Numbered from the stretch's first letter, positions 18,553 through 28,739 are shown. The stretch: 64,000 bases of DNA from CAJBLF01 sp964504915 (GCA_964504915.1 CAZDFH010000001.1:62001-126000), one strand, 5' to 3'. Notes: generated by a model from the letters alone, not told the origin. Translations and numbers: made by a program.

Positions 18553-21135
18553 ATGAATAATCATATAGATGTCTTCACTGCACAAGCTATTTCAGGCCTG
18601 AAACAAGCCAATCATCTTGCTTCACGCGCTGGACAAAGGACCATCAAAGGTGATGATATTTTTTGGTGAATACAAGAATTACTGAGACAGCATGATCTCT
18701 TAGCTACATTTCAATCTCTCGTAGGACTTCCTCATGAAGATTTATTTACTGGTGATGTGGTGACCAAATATCAGCTCCACAAAGAATATAGCTCTCTTAT
18801 GACGGATGCGGACTTGCCTCTTAGCAAGAAGCTGCATACCAACATCCACCAACTAACCATAGAAGAAACAACCCAACTAGGCATCGAAACACTGTTTTAT
18901 CTATCATTTTGAGATTTGTCCAGTCAATGTATCAAGCACCTACATGATACCCATATAGACGTCAAGACAGTAGTTCTCAACTGTCAAAACATCGCTCATT
19001 TACCCCTCGTAAGACAGCAGTGACTATTTGCATTTTTGGAGATTCTCAATAAAATCTTAACAATGTATCATTTAGATCCTAATACTATCCACACGATGAA
19101 TATTCAAAATCTAGCGAACATGGATGACGTTAATATGCTTCTCGATGCCGTCGATAGTGAAATCATGGAAAGAAGTGATTCGACTACTACGCAGGCAGAT
19201 AAATCTGGGAAAAAAGAAGAAAAAAAATTGACCATAGAATACTTTGGGACTGACCTCACGAAAGAGGTTAGAGATGGGTTGATTGATCCTATTATCGGCA
19301 GAGAAAATGAAATCAATCAAGTCATTTACACATTGCTCAGAAAGAATAAAAATAATCCATTACTTCTCGGAGAAGCTGGTGTCGGTAAGACTGCCGTCGT
19401 CGAAGGATTAGCTCAGAAGATTGCTTCTGGAGATGTACCTGATAAATTAAAGAACAAGAGAATCTTCTTGCTTGATATGGGAACGCTTGTTGCAGGCACG
19501 AAGTATAGAGGAGAATTTGAAGCAAGAATGAAATCAATCCTCGAAGAAGCGACTGATCCGACAAATAATATTATCATGTTTATCGATGAAATTCATACCA
19601 TCATCGGAGCAGGTGGTCAAGAAAACAATGACGCCGCACAGATGATCAAACCATTGCTTGCAAGAGGCAAAGTGAAACTGATTGGTGCGACGACGTTTAA
19701 TGAATATCAGAAACATATAGAAAAAGATGCTGCATTGAAAAGAAGATTTCAAGAAGTGATAATTAACGAGCCAGATCCAGAATCTGCGTTACATATTTTG
19801 AAATGATTGAAGCAGGTATATGAAGATTTCCATGGGGTACAGATCACTGACTCAGCATTGGAAGCTGCGATTAATCTCTCAAGAAGATACATGATGAATA
19901 AATTTTTGCCAGACAAAGCACTGGATATTATCGATGAAGCGTGTGCGAGAGAATCCACTATGAGTCAAAAGTTGGATAACGATGATGAATACAAAAAGTT
20001 TGAAGATACCTTGACGAAGATTCAGAAAAAGATCGAAGAATCTATCGAGAAACAAGATTATTTCGGAGCTGCAGAATTGAAAGACAAGGAAGAAGAAATC
20101 AAAGTAAATATGCAGAAAATTAGGACCAATAAAAATGTACCTACACATCTTAGACCGTTGATTGATGATAAGGATATTGGAAATGTGTTGGCTGATAAGA
20201 CGGGAATCCCCACACAGATCGTGAATGAAGATGAAATAACTAAATTAAAAAGATTAGCAGATGATCTGAAACTGAATATTGTGTGACAGGATGAGGCCGT
20301 AGAAGCTGTGGTCAAAACGCTCACCAGATCTAGACTTTCTGTGATACCAAAAAAGAAGCCAATTGGATCATTCTTATTTCTCTGACCATCAGGAGTCGGA
20401 AAAACTTATCTCGCTAAACTTATTGCGAAAGATTATTTCGGTGATGAGAATGCATTGATTAGGATAGATATGTCTGAGTTTATGGAAAAATATTCTGTCT
20501 CCAAATTGATCGGTTCGCCTGCGGGATACGTCGGGTATGATGAGGGAGGTAACCTCACCGAAGCAGTTAGGAGAAAACCTTATTCAGTGATTTTGTTTGA
20601 CGAGGTAGAAAAAGCTGCGAGTGATGTATTAAACATCATGTTACAAATCTTGGATGAAGGACACTTGAAAGATGCTAAGGGCAGATGGATCGATTTCAAA
20701 AATACGATCATCATCATGACCTCAAATATTGGTAGTGAAGAATTTGCGAAAAAGCAATCTCGCATTGGCTTCTCTGCTGGCGATACCCATGATATGGATG
20801 ATAGAGAATTTGAGGCAGTCAAAGAAAGAGTCTTGGAAGAAATGAAAACAACATTGACGCCTGAGCTTTTGAATAGAATAGATTATAAGATCATCTTCAA
20901 ACATTTGGATAAAAAAATCTTGGCAGATATCTTTAAGGTTAAGGTAGATCAATTCCTCACAAGCTGGAAAGCTGGCTCAGATATTGCTTTGCCAAAGTTT
21001 AGTGACAAGAAAGTAAAGGAAATTATTGAAAAGATTTACGATCCACAATACTGAGCAAGACCCGTAGAAAGATATATTCAAGATGAAATAGAACCGGAGC
21101 TTATTAAGAAAATCTTGAACAAGAAACAAATATAA
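18553..21135 (+). CDS. clpC: ClpA/B/C-type AAA+ unfoldase, 860 aa
   Basis: A hexameric two-ring unfoldase that threads proteins, either into ClpP or for disaggregation. The N domain is divergent (about residues 1-190). AAA1 has Walker A GEAGVGKTAVV, Walker B IIMFIDEIH and pore loop GTKYRGEFE. A short middle coiled coil contains a UVR-like segment, which favours ClpC over ClpB. AAA2 begins IVGQDEAVEAVVKTL and has Walker A LGPSGVGKTYL and pore loop GYVGYDEGG. The key glycines of VGQDE and LGPSG are TGA, which proves recoding. A partner clpP is at 45034. Confidence 0.9.
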
Positions 21136-21261
21136 TACATGGACAAAAGCACTTCGTGCGACAAACGTCCGCCTCGGCGAACGAGGAACACTCGTATTCA
21201 CTCGTGAGGAACATAGCAATAATTTCGTAGGGGCGTTTAGTAAACGCCTAGAACATACAAG

Positions 21262-21292
21262 AAAATCTCTGGCGGAAGCTGGAGATTTTTTT
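21262..21292 (+). terminator. rho-independent terminator
   Basis: Stem aaatctc/gagattt followed by a T-run. A second palindrome (ggggcgtttagtaaacgcc) precedes it at about 21228-21248. Confidence 0.7.
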
Positions 21293-21356
21293 ATTGGCAT
21301 TTTGATGAGCATTACCTATATACATAATATATTTGTTTATTTCTTACTTTCTATCT

Positions 21357-21797
21357 ATGGAAGAAAGAAGCTCTATTATCGCAGTCGTCAATCTTGTCCT
21401 CCGCCAAGACGATAAGATCCTTTTGCTCCAACGTGCCAATACGGGATATGGTGATGGAAGTTATGGTATGATTTCTGGCCATGTCGAAAAGGGAGAAAAT
21501 TTTACCGATGCACTCATTAGAGAAGCCCTCGAAGAGGCTGGCATCACACTCCAAAGAGAACATCTTCGTGTCGTACATATACAGAATAAATTTGCTGATG
21601 AATGAACTCATGAAAGAGTCCATGCCTACTTCCTAGCAACTACATGGGGATGAACATTGCACAACGCCGAACCAACGAGATGTACTGATTTATCCTGGTT
21701 TGCCATAAAAGATCTACCTTCCGATATGCTCGGCTGTACTAGAGATGCCATCAAACATATCGAACAATGAACTTTTTACAGTGAATTCGGACGATAG
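21357..21797 (+). CDS. Nudix hydrolase, 146 aa
   Basis: The Nudix box is GHVEKGENFTDALIREALEE followed by AG. It starts with the usual first strand AVVNLVLRQDDKILLLQRAN. A WFAIKDLPSDM segment near the end matches the C-terminal strand of MutT/ADP-ribose-type members. TGA glycines occur at DEGTHE, WGGTL and EQGTF. ATG 21357 is preferred to an upstream alternative because it gives the standard N terminus and follows TTTATTT. It is the first of two Nudix genes in tandem. Confidence 0.87.
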
Positions 21798-21833
21798 TTG
21801 AAATATCGGCTTTATTGTTAACGAATTATTTTT

Positions 21834-22226
21834 ATGGAATTCTGGTTTCACACGAAAGCGATTATCTATAACGCCGAGTGAAAGATTCTCGTCCAAAAAA
21901 GATCTGATACGGGAAAATGGGATCTGGTAGGAGGCAAGACAGAGGCTCCGGAACGTATTGAAGATGCAATCGTACGTGAGATTCGTGAGGAAACCAATAT
22001 CACAGATATTGCCCATCTCAAAGTCATTCATCTTGAGAGTAGTTTTTCTGCTGAGAAAAATAGATATTTTGTGCTGATCCTGTTTAGTTGTTCTACCATG
22101 AGCTGATCATCGATACTGAGCGATGAGCATCAAGCCCAGAAATGGGTTAGCAAAGATGAATTATTTACTATCTGATTAACTGACTATCTTCAGACGAGTG
22201 TAGAGAGCATAACATCCCTCATATAA
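21834..22226 (+). CDS. Nudix hydrolase, 130 aa
   Basis: The second tandem Nudix gene, 36 bp after the first. The fold starts FHTKAIIYNAEGKILVQKR and the box is GGKTEAPERIEDAIVREIRE followed by ETN. The usual final glycine of the box is replaced by Asn (EETNIT), so the REUxEE core is intact but the box is slightly atypical. Later parts hold NRYFVLILFSC and KWVSKDELFTI. Four glycines are TGA. The substrate is unknown. Confidence 0.85.
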
Positions 22227-22249
22227 GTACCTCATCTTGTGTAAAAAGG

Positions 22250-22277
22250 TTGACATTTATTGTCAATTATTTATAGT
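22250..22277 (+). promoter_or_regulatory. promoter TTGACA - 16 bp - TATAGT
   Basis: The -35 is at 22250-22255 and the -10 at 22272-22277, 30 nt before the ATG at 22308. Confidence 0.7.
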
Positions 22278-22307
22278 AACCTTATTTATGTATCTATTTA
22301 CGTTATA

Positions 22308-23042
22308 ATGAAAGAAGGTGACTCAGCAAACAATCCCACCACATTAGTGGTAGACCTCAATAAATTAGTACCAGAATTCCCAGACATTTCCGAGTGTGAT
22401 AAGCTCGCAGGAGATATTTTTGTGCTCAAAGACAACATTATAAAGCAGACAATTACCAAGAGCAATCAATTACGCCCAATGACTTATGCTAGGCTTCTTT
22501 TAGAGCAGCTCACAGGGTCTGCCACACTCCTTAAACAGGGATTCCGTAAACAATACGAACAGATTCGCCCTACCGTAGAACCTTTTCAGACTACAGATAT
22601 TATTGATATACAAGAGGAAAAAGTCTTAGACTGGATCTCACATTCTTGACTCACCACAGACATAATGGATGAATTCATTTCTATAACTAAAAACATGTAT
22701 AGCGAACTGAGATTATTATTAACGGCTGTACCTTATAGGATCCAAACGATGGAAGATATTATGCAAGAAGTTCAATCTTTAGCTGATGGAGATCTTGTTG
22801 GCAATGAATTTTATGACGAGATGCCAAGACCCATGAAATTTGATGATCTCAGAACGAGATTCTACTGAGCAAAATGAGATATCTTAGCAGCATTAAATAA
22901 TTTCTCCTTACTCCAAAAAAGATACCTTCCTCATCTCAAAGCACAGGTCATTAATACAGTTGTCAGCTTTGAGCTCTTCGAAGTAATGTTTAAGCGTATA
23001 GGCATAGAAGAAGCTCCACTGACCAAGACTCGCGAAACGTAA
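22308..23042 (+). CDS. hypothetical alpha-helical protein, 244 aa
   Basis: The family is unknown. It is a soluble helical protein without signal peptide or membrane helix. Three glycines are TGA (HSGL, FYGA, KGDI). Long amphipathic helices are predicted from patterns such as ARLLLEQLTGSATLLKQGF and NMYSELRLLLTAVPYRIQ. It has its own promoter and ends 26 bp before the chorismate mutase gene, so the two are probably cotranscribed. Confidence 0.7.
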
Positions 23043-23068
23043 TATACCTTTATTTATTTGTCTGGATT

Positions 23069-23404
23069 ATGGTTAAAAATGTCATAGATACGAGAACAGC
23101 AGAAGAAAAGTTAGCATCGCTGAGGAATATGCTCGACTGCATTGATCGCAATCTTCTCACACTCTTAGGTCAAAGAGCAAAACTGGTTGATGATATCAAG
23201 AAGATAAAAGCACTCCATTGATTCCCTATCGTAGATGTACAAAGACGTAATGAAAAACTACAAGAATGGGTACAGATAGGACAGGCTGAATGACTCTGCG
23301 AAGAGTTTGCTAGTGCTATGTATACGTGCATTCATGATCATGCTGTCAAAATACAACAAGAAGTACCAGCGGATGGACAAGAAGTCACCAAAGATAAAGA
23401 ATAA
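23069..23404 (+). CDS. chorismate mutase (AroQ type), 111 aa
   Basis: The AroQ fold converts chorismate to prephenate. The three-helix pattern is clear: RNMLDCIDRNLLTLLGQRA, then KLVDDIKKIKALHG, FPIVDVQRRNEKLQEW and a closing helix. The Arg, Lys and Gln positions of the active site (R in GQRA, K in IKKIKA, R in QRRNE) are present. Two glycines are TGA. No other shikimate-pathway gene is in view, so its substrate supply is unknown. A terminator follows. Confidence 0.85.
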
Positions 23405-23435
23405 TATATTCCTCATATATTTTTTTGATAACGAC

Positions 23436-23462
23436 CAAAGCCCGGCGAAACCGGGCTTCTTT
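23436..23462 (+). terminator. rho-independent terminator
   Basis: Stem agcccgg/ccgggct with a cgaaa loop, then TCTTT. Confidence 0.8.
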
Positions 23463-23472
23463 AATGTCATCA

Positions 23473-23868
23473 TTATCTTCTTTTGTACCCATCGGGGCGT
23501 CTCCTTTTTGCACCGATAGTTTTGCATCTGAGCTTTTTAATCTCATTTGCAATTCTACCAGCCAGACTCCTCACTGCACGAAACAATCGCTGACTGAACG
23601 CTATAATTTTGCGTTTCAATAAACCATACTCTGATTGCTTCTCTTCGTATCCATAAGTCTTGCATATCACCCAATAGGCGAATCCTTTGGGGAATAACTC
23701 AGCGTCTTCTGGATGCTTCCGTAAAAAAGCTTCTAATCCCTTTGGTAAATGATAGAATATATTATTAATTATTCTTTCTCTATCATTTAATAGTAATTGT
23801 AGTTGGGAAGGGCTTGGAATACAGAGTACTCTTCCATTGTTCGTCAATCCGACATGTATTTTTTTCAT
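23473..23868 (-). CDS. hypothetical basic protein, 131 aa
   Basis: The family is unknown. It is a soluble, very basic protein with a Lys/Arg-rich end (GAKRRRPDGYKRR). It has a hydrophobic middle region (FAYWVICKTYGYE). None of its glycines is TGA. It is divergent from the gene at 24004, and both have 16-bp-spacer promoters in the shared gap. The basic tail may bind nucleic acid, but that is a guess. Confidence 0.65.
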   Translation of the reverse strand: MKKIHVGLTNNGRVLCIPSPSQLQLLLNDRERIINNIFYHLPKGLEAFLRKHPEDAELFPKGFAYWVICKTYGYEEKQSEYGLLKRKIIAFSQRLFRAVRSLAGRIANEIKKLRCKTIGAKRRRPDGYKRR

Positions 23869-23894
23869 ACAAGTTATTTTTGGTTTCTAGTTAT

Positions 23895-23922
23895 ACCATA
23901 CATATTTATCTGATAAAATCAA
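23895..23922 (-). promoter_or_regulatory. promoter TTGATT - 16 bp - TATGGT
   Basis: The minus-strand -35 is at 23917-23922 and the -10 at 23895-23900, 26 nt before the ATG at 23868. Confidence 0.55.
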
Positions 23923-23926
23923 TGCC

Positions 23927-23954
23927 TTGATTTTTCTTTTGTGATATATATACA
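23927..23954 (+). promoter_or_regulatory. promoter TTGATT - 16 bp - TATACA
   Basis: The plus-strand -35 is at 23927-23932 and the -10 at 23949-23954, 49 nt before ATG 24004. It lies back to back with the promoter at 23895-23922. Confidence 0.5.
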
Positions 23955-24003
23955 GACTTCGTAAAGAAAATACTAACTAAAATAATAACTAAACCCTGAG
24001 ATT

Positions 24004-24753
24004 ATGAAAATCATCGGAAAAGTTTTGTTCTACAAAATGCTGGCGGACATTCCTGTCGGCACAACCGTTTACGTGGATGAGTACGGTATCGTCTTATACA
24101 ATAATCAATTATTGTTATGCGTACAATATCCATATGCTGAAAAATATTCTATGGAATCGGGGCACGTTATCCCGATTACTAGAACATCTCAGGATGAGGA
24201 CGGTTTTCTTATAGACTTTACGAAAGTAAGTCTGCATTTACCTCAGAGGACACTATCTCTACAAGACTGGAAGGAATGTTTAGCAGATAAAGGAGAATAC
24301 ATCGGCCCATATCAGGTCGAAACAATAGAATATAATCCAAAAGATTATGCTGAGGTTTATTCTAGATTCTCTTTTAGTGAACTTCTGGGTGAGCTCATTC
24401 TCATCAATAGTTCCCTCTTCCTGGGGAAAGATGTTGATGAATGTAAAATCCAATTAAAAGTCCTCAAAAGGTTCTTCAGAAAAGAATTGGAATCTACCTC
24501 AATTGAGGTATTGCGTGAAATGAAAAATCAGTTTTCCATGGATCTTTTCGAAGGCGAGGAGTATGCCAGCACGGGTAACCAAGAACTTCACGATCTTGTG
24601 CAGTCTCTCCTAGCCAGAACTGGTGACTCAGTAAACGAGTTTCAAGAAATGCCACTCGAGAAACTTGAACCACTTTTGAAAGAAGCTCTAGCGAATAATC
24701 AATTTGAAAGATGTGCTAAAATTCGCGATGCCATCAAAGCCAAAAAAGTATAA
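24004..24753 (+). CDS. hypothetical protein with C-terminal UVR motif, 249 aa
   Basis: The last 35 residues (LEPLLKEALANNQFERCAKI then RD) match the UVR motif shared by UvrB, UvrC, McsA and ClpC, which mediates coiled-coil contacts. The N-terminal two thirds are of unknown family and show a beta-rich start (VGTTVYVDEYGIVLYNNQLLLC) and a helical middle. There is no TGA codon. The UVR helix could contact the ClpC-type protein encoded at 18553, but that is inference. A terminator follows. Confidence 0.65.
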   Translation: MKIIGKVLFYKMLADIPVGTTVYVDEYGIVLYNNQLLLCVQYPYAEKYSMESGHVIPITRTSQDEDGFLIDFTKVSLHLPQRTLSLQDWKECLADKGEYIGPYQVETIEYNPKDYAEVYSRFSFSELLGELILINSSLFLGKDVDECKIQLKVLKRFFRKELESTSIEVLREMKNQFSMDLFEGEEYASTGNQELHDLVQSLLARTGDSVNEFQEMPLEKLEPLLKEALANNQFERCAKIRDAIKAKKV

Positions 24754-24780
24754 TCACTTACTACCATTCATTTGGAATCA

Positions 24781-24809
24781 AGAACCCAGGCAATCCTGGG
24801 CTTCTTTTA
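24781..24809 (+). terminator. rho-independent terminator
   Basis: Stem cccagg/cctggg followed by CTTCTTTT. Confidence 0.8.
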
Positions 24810-24873
24810 AAATTTATTTTTTAATAAAAAGATAAGTAAGAAATCCCTTATCTGTACTGGCAGGCCTTATCTC

Positions 24874-26352
24874 TTATTTCTCAAGTCGGTCTATAAATAC
24901 ATTGTAATCATGTGAGATATCTTGGTCAGATTTACATTTTTTCTCGATATTGTTGATAGCGTAAATGACGGCTGCATGACCTTTGCCGCCAAAGTAGTCC
25001 CCTATTTTCTCCAACGTTCGCCCAAAATTTCTCTTGGCAATCAACATCAGGATCTGACGTGCATTGGTTATCTCTTTCTTTCTTGATTCGGATTTGAGAT
25101 CAGCTACGCTGAGATTGTAATATTGCGCCACCATTTCTACGAGGTGAACAAAATTTTGCTGACTTTTGGTGTTGGATTTGATTGCTATATCTTTGTTGGT
25201 AATGTCATCTTGTACGGCATAGCCTAGTGTCTTGAGACATGCATATACATCATCCATACTCACTTCAGCATGATTGACTGATTTCCTTGTGAGCAAAATA
25301 TTGAGTGCTCATTCCAGTTCTCTTACATTATCTTTGACATGCTTTGCGATCAATTCCAATAAGCCGAAGTCCAATTCTTCTCCTTTGGTCTGCAGTTTAG
25401 ATTGTAAGATAGCTATTCTGGTTTCAAAGTCTGGCGCCTGGATATCAGCTACTAATCCGATAGCAAAACGTGATTTCAATCTAGGCTCGATGTGAGTTAG
25501 TTCTTTGGGTGGACGATCAGACGACAAGATAATCTGTTTTTTCTTTGAAAAAAAGTCATTGAAAATATTGTGAAATATTTCTTGAGTCTTCTCCTTGTCT
25601 GCGATAAATTGGATATCATCAATAAGTAATACATCTACTTCGTCAAATTTTTTGAGCAGATTGGATAATTTATTTCCTCTCACTCCCGTGACGATTTCAT
25701 CGACTAATTTACTCGTTGGGAGATAGACGACCACCTTATCTGGGCTTTTATTGATGATTTCATTGCCGATTGCTTGCATCAGATGAGTCTTTCCGAGCCC
25801 AACATTTCCGTAGAGAAACAAGGGATTGTATGCATCACCAGGATGCTCAGCGACGGCTTTGGCTGCAGAAAAAGCGATATTATTATGTGATCCGACGATG
25901 AAGGTGTCAAACGTGAATTTGGGATCAAAGAGGATACCGAAGTAGTCTGACAATTCGTTTTTCAGTCAGTTTTTTTGTTGAAGGTGTTCGTGTACTTTTG
26001 CTTCTTTGACGTTGAGCAACTTTTTCAGATCTAATAATAAATCATTACTATTAGAAAATTTAGTATAGAGGACAAATTTCGCCGTATATTGATCATTATA
26101 GGTTTCGTTAATTGCATCCTTGATTGCTTTGCCAAAAAATTTCTTGGCTTGCGTTAGGACAAATTCGTTAGGCACTCATATGTATATTACCTTTTCATGG
26201 TCATCGATATTCACTATCCCTACTTTATTGAGGAATGACAAAATTTTCTTCTGATCGTGATGGACGGCCAAATGTTTTACTATCTTTTCTCGTGTTTCAC
26301 GCAAGAAGGTGACTTTCGTGGCATCATATTGATCGACCATATCAAGGAGCAT
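24874..26352 (-). CDS. dnaA: chromosomal replication initiator DnaA, 492 aa
   Basis: DnaA melts the origin. Domain I is about residues 1-105, and domain III has Walker A GNVGLGKTHL, Walker B VDVLLIDDIQF and sensor/box VII pattern RLKSRFAIGLVADI. Domain IV carries the DNA-binding helix-turn-helix. The signature loop, normally GGRDHTTV, reads GGKGHAAVIYA here, so three DNA-contacting residues differ. Four TGA glycines (IYIGVP, KNGLK, ELEGA and one more junction) split it under the standard code. ATG 26352 gives a normal domain I. No DnaA boxes were recognised nearby. Confidence 0.94.
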
Positions 26353-26395
26353 AGACTAAGCGGCTTAGTGAATAAAGTTATTATATCGTGTGATT

Positions 26396-26516
26396 GTCTT
26401 TGTCTCCCTTTGTAAAGGGAGAGGTATCCGCGTTTTGCGGATGAGGGATTTCCGGGAGCTTGGCTTCTAAAATCCTCCACCCTAAAGGGTACCCCCTCCT
26501 TTGAAAAAAGGAGGAC
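26396..26516. repeat. 120-140 bp interspersed repeat, copy 1
   Basis: It starts gtctccctttgtaaagggag, contains gtatccgc...gcggatgagggattt and cttggcttctaaaatcctc, and ends ggaggacaaat. A second copy in the same orientation is at 39553-39688. It is built of several hairpins and lies directly upstream of dnaA. Confidence 0.75.
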
Positions 26517-26520
26517 AAAT

Positions 26521-26949
26521 TTATTTTTTTTCTTCTTTCAGTCTCTTCATTATCTTTGCTTTCAATTGCTCCGATAATTTCCCCTTGCCATAATTTATTA
26601 CTTTCAATTCAGCAATTTCATTATCAGAAAACTTTGCTCAGGTCAATACATTACTGATAGACCAAGCTCCAGAGGTTGTAGTGAATTTTTCCAAATATGC
26701 AACGAATAGTGCGACGAGTTCCTGATCTCCTGCTGTCTGCATCTTTTGGATCAAAAGTTGTTTCTGTAAACGAGCAACATCTTTCTTATGATGAGTTGTT
26801 TTCTGTTCTTGTCTACGATAATATCTTAAGGTATGTATACCATATATCGCTATCAGGAGAAATATTCAGGCCAAAAACCACAAGAGAAAAACCTTGAGCG
26901 TAAAGTCAAATTGCAGTCCAGCTGGATTAGTGAGTGCGATTCCGTTCAT
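26521..26949 (-). CDS. hypothetical single-pass membrane protein, 142 aa
   Basis: A short hydrophilic N terminus (MNGIALTNPAG) is followed by one membrane helix (LKVFLLWFLAGIFLLIAIYG) and a basic, helical cytoplasmic domain ending KKIMKRLKEEKK-like. Two glycines are TGA. It starts 4 bp after the VWA gene, so the two are translationally linked. Such a pair (short TM protein plus VWA protein) recalls the layout of aerotolerance (Bat) operons, in which membrane VWA proteins have small accessory proteins. Confidence 0.68.
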
Positions 26950-26953
26950 GAGT

Positions 26954-27541
26954 CTAGAGAACTAAAACAAGTAAGAGACATAGTATCGTAATGAGCCACT
27001 CAAATTGAGACGCAGAAAGGTTGAGATGTTGAGATGTTGAGAGTGGAGGGTTGTCAGTCATATATGATGTAAGTGAAATGGTTTGCGATTGAGTAAGTAA
27101 TGATTTTGGTAGATCAACATGTCATAAGACTATGATATTTTTACCTTCTAACGCTCCAAGTAATCACGTCGATCGTTGTGATGTATTTCCACTTTCGACA
27201 AGTAAGCTATTCACATATTGGAAATAATTCCCAGAGTCCGTGGTCGGAGGTAGCACATAGGTGATTTTGGATCCATACGTGATAAGTCAAAATGAACGTT
27301 GAGGATAGTCAGATATAATTTTTGTAATTATTTTTTTGGCTGCATCCAACCTCGTAATCATGTTACCCTTATTCGTCGTGATATCTTGCTTCATCATTCC
27401 GGTTCCAACGTCTAGAATAATAATCGTTGACTCCTCTGCCGGCAATACTTTATGATGTGTGAATAATAATCATCATGCCAAAATCATTGCTCAGATGAGC
27501 AAAAGTAATTTGATAAAAATAAGTCGTTTTACCTTATGCAT
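26954..27541 (-). CDS. BatA-like membrane VWA protein with degenerate MIDAS, 195 aa
   Basis: Two hydrophobic helices, one at each end (LIFIKLLLLIGAMILAGG and WLITILCLLLVLVL), enclose a VWA-like domain beginning TIIILDVGTGMMKQDI. The layout matches BatA/BatB proteins. The MIDAS motif DxSxS reads DVGTG, so both serines are missing and metal binding is doubtful. Before the last helix, residues MTDNPPLSTSQHLNLSASQ are encoded by a tract of the GTTGAGATG/GAGTTG repeat family. Several glycines are TGA. Confidence 0.7.
27013..27060. repeat. GTTGAGA-type repeat inside the VWA gene
   Basis: Tandem ttgagatg/ttgagag units followed by ggagggttg. It is translated as PPLSTSQHLNLS on the minus strand. Confidence 0.5.
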
Positions 27542-27548
27542 AGTATAT

Positions 27549-27971
27549 TTATTTGCCGAGTAAATAATCATATACTTCTGTCCAGAGCTCTTTGTCGCTT
27601 GGGAATGTAAGTTGGCTTCCTACCTTCTGTAGTGACAACCGCACATAATTTTTGATTTCTCTCTCTTCTTTTGTTACCGCATTGTCTAGCGTCATACCTA
27701 CAAAATAATACACGTGTTTATCTATCGTTGTTTCTTTGCGTAGGAATTGGTGTTGCTCATGGAATTGTTTCTGATCTATTTCAGTAAATTCCAGTCCCGT
27801 TTCTTCTCTACATTCCCTGATTGCAGTCTGGAGAAATGTTTCTCACTCCTCCACATGCCCCTTTGGGAAGCTCCGATGACCACCTCGATTGTGTTGTATG
27901 ACCAGCACTTCATATTCACCGGCTGGATTTTTTCGTAAGGGAATGATTCCACAGGATATTTCTTTAGTCAT
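27549..27971 (-). CDS. Nudix hydrolase, Ap4A-hydrolase-like, 140 aa
   Basis: The box is PKGHVEEGETFLQTAIRECR followed by EETGL, and the N terminus CGIIPLRKNPAGEYEVLVIQ resembles the small (bacterial/animal type) bis(5'-nucleosyl)-tetraphosphatases, which use a PKG-x-x-E-x-G-E box. One box glycine is TGA (VEEGET). It ends 7 bp before the VWA gene on the same strand. Specificity cannot be set from sequence alone. Confidence 0.87.
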
Positions 27972-28003
27972 CGCCTTGCTTGAAATAAAATAATTTAGAG
28001 TGT

Positions 28004-28055
28004 AGAGTGTAAAGTTTTATTCTACTCTTAACTATACACTATAAACTATACACTA
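28004..28055. repeat. ctatacactataaac repeat, copy 1
   Basis: Units of 'actatacacta/ataaactatacac' form near-tandem and inverted copies. Others are at 41283-41312 and 43207-43275. Confidence 0.55.
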
Positions 28056-28059
28056 ATTT

Positions 28060-28728
28060 TTATCTGAAAATTTTTGTTTGTACATCTTCCAATATTGCAC
28101 GGATTGCTTTCTCCTCTTGGCCTCCATTTCACGCGACAAGTTGATCAGTTATGTGATTGAGATATCAATTAACAACTAGTTTCTGCGCCTGCTCGGGGGT
28201 CAGTCCTCTGCTGGTCATATAGAGCAATTTCTCTGCATCGATCTTTTCTATCTTGGCACCATGAGATGCTTGCACGTCATTAGAAGCAATATTTAATATC
28301 GGCTTTGCTTTTATGGAAATATTTTTCCCTAGAATAATATTTTCTTCTAATAAATGAGATTGCACTTTCTGAATATTCTCTGAAATATTGATGGCGCCAT
28401 CAGTCTCTACTTTTCTCTCATCTTGGATAAAACTAATGAGATGAAGTTGCGCTTGCGTATGACTGTGCGTAATGTTAAAGTTGATTTTTGCTTTGGTCTC
28501 TTTTTTCTCGTCCGCGAAAAAAAGTCCGTACACATACAATTCTGTACCCTCCCCTGCGGTCGTGAACTCCAAGTCAATCTGTGATGTGTTTCAGATTATT
28601 AAGTAAGAAGTTTTTGTATTTTTTGATAGAAGAATTTTTTTTGTCCCAGAAAAATCTCTAAACTGATCAATAATGATATCATCTGTTTTGATATGCAATG
28701 GTTTGTCTGTATTTGAAAGAATTAACAT
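28060..28728 (-). CDS. short SufD/SufB-like Fe-S assembly protein, 222 aa
   Basis: The C-terminal SufB/SufD right-handed beta-helix signature is clear: ASHGAKIEKIDAEKLLYMTS followed by RGLTPEQAQKLVVNGYL. It is half the usual length of SufD (over 400 residues), so only the end of the beta-helix plus the C-terminal helical domain remain, with an N-terminal strand region. In complete SUF systems SufD pairs with SufB and SufC; no sufB, sufC or sufS is in the window. ATG 28728 is taken as start; a GTG at 28785 would add 19 residues encoded by a repeat. Three glycines are TGA. Confidence 0.78.
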
Positions 28729-28739
28729 ATTTACGTCTT

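Noticed and set aside
26353..26520. Replication origin next to dnaA
   Set aside because: No DnaA-box cluster or clear DUE was recognised, and the region is mostly a dispersed repeat found also at 39553.
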